Source of the DNA: Edaphochlamys debaryana
Taxonomy: Eukaryota; Chlorophyta; Chlorophyceae; Chlamydomonadales
Direction: 5' to 3'
Assembly (NCBI GenBank): GCA_016858145.1
Contig: JAEHOE010000012.1
Location: forward strand, 1,054,001 to 1,118,000
DNA: 64,000 nucleotides
Part shown: positions 56,261-64,000 of the stretch, in pieces
Numbering within the stretch: the stretch's first letter is position 1
Layout: each line of letters opens with the position of its first letter
Made by a program: the position numbers and the translations under genes
The notes under the pieces: generated by a model
Databases searched by the model: none
What the model saw: only the letters and a program-made list of their open reading frames with translations
Told to the model about the DNA's origin: nothing

Positions 56261-58805
56261 TTACTCGGCTTCCAGCCCAAGCTGGCGGCGCAGGTAAGCC
56301 CACTTGCGGTTGCCGGTCACCTCCTTCCACTCCCAGTACGACACGCTCAGTACATTGCCCCGCCCAAACACGCGCTCCAGCTGCCGGTTGCGGAGGAGCG
56401 TGGAGCCGTTGACTGCCTCTGCGTCGCGGTGGCGGTTGCTGAAGCACTGGGCTGGGCCGTTAGGCATCAAGTCCACGCGCCGCCCGCCCGCCAGCGCCCC
56501 CACTACGTCAGCGACCCGGCCCAGGCCCTCCACCTCAAAGCCCGGCTGCACGGCCATCAGGACTCTGGGCTCGAGCCCCCGCTTGCGCCACCGGCGTAAG
56601 GCATCCGCTAGCCGGCGGGCCTGATGGGCTTGTAGGCCTGCGTGCTCTCTTGCTGCGGCAGCGCCCCTTGCTCTGGACAGAAGTGAGCCGCTGCTGCCCC
56701 GGCTGGCACCCAGAATGCCCCGCAGCCCGTTTCCGCTGCCCATGGCCTCGAGCTCCAGCTGCACCTGCCACAGCTGACGGAGCTCCTGGTGTGCCAGGGC
56801 GGAGCTGCCCTCCGCCTCCCACCGCCGCACCGCCTCGCGCAGCAGCCCCTCCACCAGGCCGCTGTGGCGAGACAGCACGCCCGGGCCCACCACCGCCAGC
56901 GCCCAGAGGCTGTTGCAAAGCTCCTGTGCCTTTGCTTGGTCTGGGTCCTGCCTCAGCAGCTCGCCCAGCCGCCCAGCCAGGGCGTCCACCAGCCGCTCGT
57001 CGTACAGCCGCAGAATGGCGAGCGCCCACAGCAGGTTTGCGCACTCCTGGGGCTCGGCGCCGTCCCGAAGCGCCCCCGCTGCCTGGGCCGTCAGCTCCAG
57101 CAGGCGGCGTGAGGTGGGCCGATTCAGCACTAGCGCCAACCCGTACCAAAGGTCGGCCCAGTTTTGCGATGTGACTCCCTGCATGGCCTCCGTCACTGCC
57201 ACGTCAACCAATGCGGGGTACAGATCCAGGTACTTCCCCATAGCCACAACGCCCGAAGTGCTTAGCCCCCAGACTGCCTTGCAGACGTCCGGGGTGGTGA
57301 AGCCCGTGAGCCGCCGGCCCATGCACTCCGCACCCAGCCACTTCGCGATCAAGCGGCGGGCCCTCGCCGAGGGTGGCAGGAGCTCCAGCGCCCGAAGCAT
57401 GTCAGCCAGATCCCGAGGCCGCAAGCGGGGAGCGGCTTTACCTGCTGCCAACACGAGGGGCTCCACAAGCGCCTGCTCCGTGCAGCGCAGGCGGACACAG
57501 GCCCGCAGCATGCTCACGAGCGCCTCCGGCTCAAACGTGTCTTGGCCCAGCGTCAAGGTCATTTGCGGGATGAGGCGTTCCCTGCCCTCCGCCGATGACA
57601 GCCGCGCCACCACCTCCCGCGCCAGGCCCTTCAGGTCCTCGGGCCGCGGCTTGTGCCCCACGTCCTCCGCCAGCTCGCCCAGGGCGGCAAGGGAGTTGGC
57701 CAGGTGTTGGACATCCGCCTTGCCAGCGTCATCAATCAGACGGGCGGTCAGGTGGTGGGCCATGCGGTCGACGCCGCTCAGCCAGTGACGGGCGCATTCA
57801 ACCAGGATGTCGGCGCAGGTCGTAAGGTCTAGGTCCTCCGCCTCGAGCAGCAGAGGTGCGGTGGCATCCCGTAGACTCTGGCGCTCACTCCTGGAGTACA
57901 GGCCGGCGGAGGCCGCACCCTCAATGCACTGCCAGACTGTGGACAGGAGCTGGTCGAACTTGGTCCGTTGCTTCGGGTCGTCGCGGTACCTAGCGGCAGC
58001 CTTGACCAGAGCCCAATCGTCTGCGCTGAGCCGTTGCAACAGCTCAAGCGCGTAGCCATCCCGCCAGTAATCCGCCTCGGCGCAGGCGGTGAGGGGCACG
58101 AGAAGGTCTGCGGCGGTTCCCGGCCTCGCCAGCAGCGGCAGCGCGGCCTCCGCCAGAGTGGCGAGGATGCCGTGGCACAGAGCGGTGTCCTCCGGCGTTT
58201 TGCCGGTCTGCTCGTGCAGCTGCGCAAGGGCGGTGCATAACGCAAGGCCGAGGGCGGTATTGGGCACCGCGCCGGTGATGGCAGCTAGGGGACAGGGATG
58301 AGACGTGAGCGTGTGGTTGCGACCGCCCATCCCAGGGCCCGCCCACCTTAGCGGCACAGGTCATGCCCTGACTTATGCGCCGGGACTTCCCGTCAGCGCT
58401 CCAGGTAGCCACGCTGCGTGCCACCAAGCGCTTGAGCTCCGGCAGGTCCAGGGCTGTCGCCGGGTCATCGTCCTGGCCGTTGTGGTCACTGCCCCCAGAA
58501 CCATCTCCCGTCAAGCTGTCACTTATGGTACCCTGGCTGTCAGCGCGCAGGAGGGAGCCCGGACTGCCGCTGACACCTCGGTCGCTGCTGCTTGCAGCGG
58601 CAGTGGTCCTCCTCAGCGCGGCAACAGGCGAGGAGCCGCGTGTGGGGCGGCAGGGTGTGGGGCGGGGGACCCTGGCGACGTGGCAAGCCACCCGGACGTG
58701 AGCCGCATGGCTCCCGACGCCGATCGCCCGCAGCGGCAGCTGCATAGAGCTTCGTGAAGGGCCACTGAAGGGCCACCGGCGATGGGCCAACATCTGGGCC
58801 AACAT
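56261..58805 (-). CDS. OPR-repeat protein with degenerate RAP domain (RAP-b)
   Basis: Paralogue of RAP-a, predicted organelle RNA-binding factor. Two exons: 58347-58805 and 56261-58219, phase 0, 805 residues; ATG at 58805 (58745 is a possible alternative). Exon 1 is a targeting-like N-terminus and ends with the family join MTCAAK. Exon 2 shares with its paralogues the near-invariant block LGELAEDVGHKPRPEDLKG and the LLWALAILRLYDERLVDALA repeat, but its middle is unique, with extra helical units (for example LRPRDLADMLRALELLPPS and TTPDVCKAVWGLSTSG). The RAP core VAVEFDGP is replaced by VDLMPNGPAQCF, so the domain may no longer work the same way. Followed on its left by P450-2, the same order as RAP-a next to P450-1. 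Confidence 0.85.
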
Positions 58806-59411
58806 GCCGGCCCCAGGCGAAGTGCGAAGTGGTCGTAGTTGTTCAGGCAACCGACGTCAGCAAGTAAGAAGTGATGGTTGATCACTGATGATTGCGAGAC
58901 ACATAACAGTGCCGCGGAGTCCCGGCGGTCGCCAATAATATGATCCGAACGCGAAAGTAAGCTACTGGCTATTGTGTCGGATATAATGGTAACACTTTGG
59001 TACTATCTGCGCAAATCTGGACTTTTCCCTGCTGGTGTGCTCATGCATTCCAAATACTGCTGTGTCATTGAGAGCGTCCCATTGACACGCCACGGTGATG
59101 CTATCTGACCTCATATGTGGCCATGCGTCATGGTGCATGATGGCGCGCAGGACCAGGACCGACACGTTGGCCTACACGTTCAGAGGAGCAAATCGTCTGG
59201 ACCGCCGCGCCCTGCCGGCCTTGGCATGATCACCCCCGCACACAGCCACCGCTCACCGTGCACAGCGCAATCCTGGAACACGCCGGTTGAAGGCTGCTTG
59301 CCTGAAGGCGCAGACCTCGACTATCAATCCGGCACCTCTTCTCCCGCCGCCGTCAACACCTTCGGCTCGCGCTGACTGTTGCATTCACCACTCGGGCCTT
59401 GTAACCTCAGT
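58806..59411. other. intergenic between RAP-b and RAP-c
   Basis: About 600 bases, AT-richer than the genes (58.86-59.15 kb). Should hold the RAP-b promoter and the RAP-c 3' UTR. No exon seen. Confidence 0.45.
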
Positions 59412-61821
59412 CTAGGCCGCCCCCAGCCCCAGCAGCCGGCACAGGTAGGCCCGCTGCCCGGCCTCGCCCCCGGCCTTGGCCTCCTCCCACTCCCAGTACG
59501 GCACCAGCCGCACATGCGAGAACCCGGGCACGCGCCCCAGCTGCCGCACCCGCAGCTCCACCACCCCAGTGAGGGTGCAGCGGTGGGGGTCATTGGCGAA
59601 GTGCTCGGGCTTCCCTGCTGTCACCACAGCCACGCACCGCCCTCCCGCCAGCTCCACCACCGCCTCCACATACCGCCCCACCTCCTCCACCACGCACCGC
59701 CGCTGCACTGACACGATGGCGCCAGGACCCATCCGCTGCTGCAGCTGCTCCAGGGCGGAGGCCACCTCGGTCTCTAGCGTCGTGGATTGACGGGCGGTCA
59801 GCTCCCCCATGCGCACGCCGAGCACCGCCCTTGCTGCGCTTAGGAGCGAGCCCTCGCGGCCCTTGCCGGCCCCCAGGATGCTCCGCAGCTCGCCCCCGCC
59901 CATGGCCTCGAGCTCCAGCTGCACCTGCCACAGTCGGGTTGAGTCCTCCTTGCCAAAGGCCGAGCTGCATTCCGCCTCCCACCGCCGCACCGCCTCGCGC
60001 AGCAGCCCCTCCACCAGGCCGCTGTGGCGGGACAGCACGTCCGGGCCCATCACCGCCAGCGCCCACAGGCTGTTACAAAGGCCTTGGTCGATCAGCTGCT
60101 TGGGGTCCTGCCGCAGCAGCTCGCCCAGCCGCCCAGCCAGGGCGTCCACCAGCCGCTCGTCGTACAGCCGCAGGTTGGCGAGTGCCAACAGCAGGTTGGC
60201 GCAGGCCTGGGGCTTCGCACTCTCACGCAGCAGCGCTGCCGCCTCGGCGGTCAGCTCCAGCAGCTTGCGAGAATTGGGGCGGTGCCGTGCCAGCGCCAGC
60301 GCGTACCACAGGTTAGACCACTCCTGCGTCTTGCCCCTTGCATCGCCCCCGGCCGCTCCACGGCTGCCACGAGAGCCGCATAGCAGCGCTGCTCCGCGTA
60401 CCCCATCTTGGCCAGTGCCCAGCCGGAGTTGGCCAGGCCTTGCGGGGTCATGCGGAGAGCAGCCCTGCTGGCTGCTGATGCCAGCGGTTGTATGAGGGCT
60501 GGGTCCGTGTGGCCGAGCTTAGCGCAGGCATACAGCATGTTGGACAGCTCCTGGGGCTTGAAGCTGTCCCGCCCCGAGCCGGCAGGCAGCCGCGCCACCA
60601 CCTCCCGCGCCAGGCCCTTCAGGTCCTCGGGCCGCGGCTTGTGCCCCACGTCCTCCGCTAGCTCGCCCAGGGCGTACAGCGAGTTGGCCAGGGATTGGCA
60701 AGCATCTCGGTAATCTGCCACGGGCGCCAGCTCCACAAGTCGAGCGGTCAGGTGGTGGGCCAAGCGGCCAGCGCCATTCAGCTTTAGCCGCGCGCAGGCC
60801 AGGAGGATGTTGGAGCAGTCCTGGCTTTTTTCGATTGGCGCTTGAGGGAGTATGCTCGTGCTCAGCTGCAGCAGCACTTGTTGATCGACGCCGGACCGCA
60901 GTCCTGGCGGCGCGACCGACAGGGACCACCACAGGTTGGAGTGGTCCTGGCTGAGCAGCGACCTCTGCTTGGGGTCCTCGCTGCTCGCATCCTTCCGCAC
61001 GAGTGCCCACCCGCCGGCGCTGAGGCGCTTCAACAGCTCCTCCACGACGCCTCCCCGCCAGTATCCCGCCTTGGCGCAGGCGGTCAGGGGCACGATGAGG
61101 TCTCCGGCGCTCTTTGGGCTCTTCAGCAGCGGAAGGACGGCAGCAGCCAGGGTATCGAGCACGCCGTGGCACAGGGCGGTGTCCTCCGGTGCCCGGCTGG
61201 TGCGTTCGAGCAGCTGTGGGGGGGGGCGATCAGGGATGGCAGACCAGAAATCAAACTGTGATGGGTACGGTACCGGCGGGAAGGAGGGACAGTGCGGCAG
61301 AACGTCGGCAGAACGCTGCCCGGAGTTGCAAGAGGGCATGACTTCATGCCACCCGGGCCCGTACCCACCTTGGCAGCACAGCTCATGCCTCTGTTCAGGA
61401 CCCTTGATTGTCCCGTTGCGCTCCAGGTGGCCACGTAGCGATCCACGAGGGACTTGAGCCCGGCCAGGTCCTCGGCGTTCCGAAGGTCGTCCTCCCGCTC
61501 GCCCCTGCCGTGGCCACCGCCCCTACCACTGCTGCGGTCGCCTTGGCCTCGCCCACGGCCTGAGTTTGCCGCAGGAGCCCTGCCTCTGCTGCTCGCGGCC
61601 GCAGCGAGCCCGCGCGAAGAGGCGAGCGGGGACCACGAGGATGAAGGGCCGCAGGAGCCACCGAGTGTGCCCACGCGGTCCGGAACCAGCAATGTCTTCC
61701 TAGCGCTTGATATATAGGGAGCAGGTGGCCGGCAGCTCGGCTGTGCCACGCAGGGCCGCGATCGCATGTGCAGCATCGCGCTTGCGCTAGGTGCACCGAC
61801 CCAGTAGTGGCGAGGCAACAT
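59412..61821 (-). pseudogene. OPR/RAP paralogue with one-base frameshift (RAP-c)
   Basis: Same two-exon plan as RAP-a and RAP-b: exon 1 61369-61821 (ATG 61821, ends GMSCAAK) and exon 2 59412-61213. The frame breaks once near 60333: after ERPGAMQGA the sequence loses one base relative to RAP-d (plus strand ttgcccc here, ttggcccc there, about 63652). Downstream the reading frame resumes with ALANLRLYDERLVDALAGRL and continues to TAG at 59412. Exon 2 is 1802 bases, one short of a multiple of three, agreeing with a single deletion. Uninterrupted it would be about 751 residues. The RAP core is degenerate (VAVVTAGKPEHF). Either a young pseudogene, a truncated OPR protein, or a sequencing error. Confidence 0.8.
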
Positions 61822-62735
61822 GAAGAAGAATGCAATCGCTTGGGTATTGGCACGAGTTGCCCTGTGCCCTTGTGCGGCGATCTAGGTAGGGAGTCGAGCC
61901 GCCGTGCTGTCCACGGCGGGGTTCCCAAGGTCTCCCGCCCATCCTTCCCCTCGCCGTGCTTTCAACGGCGGGGTTTCCCGCTCGTCCCGCTCTCACCTCT
62001 CCTCTTTGCTGTGGGGCCAAGTACGCACAGCTGCAGGCTGCCTTGACAACCTGTATGTGTCTCCCGCGCCTCCGGCATCGCTCGAGACCCTCGACCCTTG
62101 ACTGTCTCGACGCCGGCTCGGTTTCACGCCCAAGCACGCCGGCATGCAGCTGCTCGTCCACACCGCCCGGTCGACTTTCCAACTACGCCGCGGCTTTGAT
62201 GTCATATCCCGACAGCACCGCCCTCCCCTGCCCTCCTCCAGAACTACGCTGCACGGCCCCTGCGACAACAGAACCCCCTTCAGAAGCCTTGCCATCGATG
62301 CATGCCGGAATTAAGGGCCCTCAACCCCCAACGTCTCCCCGGCGCTCAACCCTCCTGCCCTCTCCATATGCCTCCTCTCCTGCTCCCTCCCTTGCCCTTT
62401 CCCCGCTGTTCCCCGCGGTCAACCTGCCTTATTATCCCTCAAAGTCACTCGAGGACCTCAATTGTCCCTACACGGTCAACCACCAGCAGCCACGGCTCAG
62501 TCCCAACCGCCCCGCCTCATGGGCTCCCCTACACTCGATTCGGCGAACTACAGCGAATACAGCCAAGCCCTGTGCTGTGTAAATCCCCTCCTTGCCAACC
62601 CTCGCCCGCGACAGCCCGCAGCCCGCAGGTACCTGAGACACTGGCGGGTGATGCGACCTCCCGGCGACGCAAGCCAGTGAATGTGCCGACGCCGGCCCCG
62701 CCTGCGTGCCGGCCTCGAGCAGGCCTGCCCCCCCC
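61822..62735. other. intergenic between RAP-c and RAP-d
   Basis: About 900 bases, pyrimidine-rich on the plus strand (62.3-62.45 kb especially). Holds the RAP-c promoter and RAP-d 3' UTR. No exon seen; a 52-base tandem repeat is listed separately. Confidence 0.45.
61901..62004. repeat. 52-base tandem duplication, diverged
   Basis: Two adjacent units (61901-61952 and 61953-62004) start gccgtgct and contain cacggcgggg or aacggcgggg. They match well at the 5' end and weakly at the 3' end. They lie about 80 bases upstream of the RAP-c ATG, so a promoter role is possible but unproven. Confidence 0.6.
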
Positions 62736-64000
62736 TCACGCCGCCGCCCCCAGCCCCAGCAGCTGACACAGATAGGACCGCCTCTCGGCTTCACCCCTAG
62801 CCTCCTGCCACTGCCATCCCGGCATGCTCAGTACACTGCCCCGCCCAAAACCACGCTCCAGCTGCCGGTTGCGGAGGGCCGTGGGGCCATCCACCGCGTG
62901 AGCGTCACGGCGACTGTTAGCGAAGTAGTGGTGTGGGCCGTCAAATTCCACCGCCACGCGCCGCCCCTCCGCCAGCTCCACCACGACGTCTGCGACCCGG
63001 CCCAGGCCCTCCACCTCAAAGCCCGGGCGCACGGCCCTGATGGCTCCGAGGGGGCCCAGCTGCTCCTGAAGCCGCTGCAGGGCGGAGGCCAGCTGGTCCT
63101 CCGCAGTTGAAGGACAGTTACCCTCCACAGCCTGCCCGGCGGCAACCACCCTCGCTCTGGACAGCAGAGAGCCACCGCCACCCTCCCCAGCCCGCAGGAT
63201 GCTCTGCAGCTCGCCTCCGCCCATGGCCTCCAGCTCCAGCTGGGCCTGCCACAGCTGGGAAAGCTCCTCCTTAATGAAGGCTCTGTCGCCCTTTGCCTCC
63301 CACCGCCGCACCGCCTCGCGCAGCAGCCCCTCCACCAGGCCGCTGTGGCGGGACAGCACGTCCGGGCCCATCACCGCCAGCGCCCACAGGCTGTTGCACA
63401 GTTCCTGTGTCTTGATTTGGTCTGGGTCCTGCGTCAGCAGCTGCCCTAGCCGCCCGGTCAGGGCGCCCACCAGCCGCTCGTCGTACAGCCGCAGGTTGGC
63501 GAGCGCCCACAGCAGGTTGGCGCACTCCTGGGGCTTGGCGCCCTGCCGCAGCAGCGCTGCCGCCTCGGCGGTCAGCTGCAGCAGGCGGCCGGAAGCGGGG
63601 CGGTGCCGCACCAGCGCAAGCGCGTACCAAAGGTTAGACCACTCCTGCGTCTTGGCCCCGCGCATCGCCCCCCGCCGTTCCGTCGCTGCCACGAGGGCCG
63701 CATACCAGCCCTGGCTTGCATACCGGTAGCCGAGCTTGGCCAGCGCCCATGCCGAGATGGTTAACTCCTGTGGCTTGAACGCCGCGAACTGGTGACGGGT
63801 GCACTCCTCCGCCAGCGCCTCCGCTGCCCCGCCGTGTGCACTGATAGAGGGCTGCAGGAGCGCCAGCGAGTACAGCGAGTTGGCCAGCTCCTGGGGCTTC
63901 ATGCCGCCAGCAGCCCGCCCCGCGGCCGCTGAGAGCGATAGGATGAGGTCAGAGTCCGTGCAACCTAGCATTGCGCAGGCGTACAGCATGTTGGAGAGGT
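62736..64000 (-). CDS. OPR/RAP-domain protein (RAP-d), 3' part, cut by window end
   Basis: C-terminal part of the large exon of a fourth paralogue; the frame is open to base 64000 (reading LSNMLYACA, the family repeat) and stops with TGA at 62736-62738. OPR-type repeats include ELANSLYSLALLQP, ELTISAWALAKLGYRY and CANLLWALANLRLYDERLV, then the RAP domain with intact core VAVEFDGPHHYFANS and a C-terminus SYLCQLLGLGAAA. It is closest to RAP-c and RAP-a by eye. It is the only copy that shows the unbroken version of the RAP-c frameshift site. Transit peptide and first exon lie beyond the window. Confidence 0.85.
   Translation of the reverse strand, partial: LSNMLYACAMLGCTDSDLILSLSAAAGRAAGGMKPQELANSLYSLALLQPSISAHGGAAEALAEECTRHQFAAFKPQELTISAWALAKLGYRYASQGWYAALVAATERRGAMRGAKTQEWSNLWYALALVRHRPASGRLLQLTAEAAALLRQGAKPQECANLLWALANLRLYDERLVGALTGRLGQLLTQDPDQIKTQELCNSLWALAVMGPDVLSRHSGLVEGLLREAVRRWEAKGDRAFIKEELSQLWQAQLELEAMGGGELQSILRAGEGGGGSLLSRARVVAAGQAVEGNCPSTAEDQLASALQRLQEQLGPLGAIRAVRPGFEVEGLGRVADVVVELAEGRRVAVEFDGPHHYFANSRRDAHAVDGPTALRNRQLERGFGRGSVLSMPGWQWQEARGEAERRSYLCQLLGLGAAA

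Overview
The window is nuclear DNA of a green alga close to Chlamydomonas and the volvocine algae. The evidence is very GC-rich sequence, genes broken into many short exons by small GT-AG introns, long alanine/glycine/proline-rich protein segments, TGTAA polyadenylation signals after stop codons, and an OPR/RAP gene family of the kind expanded in Chlamydomonas. The exon models below were built by hand from splice sites, phase continuity and paralogue comparison. In the complete multi-exon models the phases close; the exceptions are noted in the entries.

Layout from left to right: (1) 0-2.8 kb, minus: 5' part of a cytochrome P450 gene (P450-1) cut by the window edge. (2) 3.7-6.0 kb, minus: OPR/RAP-domain protein (RAP-a). 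(3) 6.6-9.5 kb, plus: nine-exon BAHD-type acyltransferase. (4) 10.6-11.2 kb, minus: possible small two-exon gene of unknown function. (5) 12.8-21.9 kb, plus: 13-exon SPO22/ZIP4-like meiotic protein with a huge disordered tail. (6) 23.1-25.9 kb, minus: second BAHD acyltransferase with the same exon structure. (7) 26.5-28.6 kb, minus: protein-L-isoaspartate O-methyltransferase. (8) 29.2-33.6 kb, plus: class II-like histone deacetylase homologue whose catalytic residues are lost. (9) 35.2-49.9 kb, minus: 28-exon, 3222-residue BRM/SNF2-type chromatin ATPase followed by six Tudor-like repeats and two AP2 domains. (10) 51.0-55.5 kb, minus: complete second P450 (P450-2). (11) 56.3-64 kb, minus: three more OPR/RAP paralogues in tandem (RAP-b; RAP-c with a one-base frameshift; RAP-d cut by the window edge).

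Two themes stand out. First, the locus is shaped by duplication: a P450-RAP pair occurs twice in the same order and strand, the BAHD genes form an inverted pair, RAP genes are in tandem, and exons are duplicated inside the chromatin ATPase gene. Second, two neighbouring genes encode unusual chromatin proteins: a probable pseudo-deacetylase, and convergent to it a SNF2 ATPase carrying Tudor-like and AP2 modules, the most novel architecture seen here. The OPR/RAP proteins probably enter organelles and act on RNA there; the P450s are probably membrane anchored; the ZIP4-like and chromatin proteins should be nuclear.
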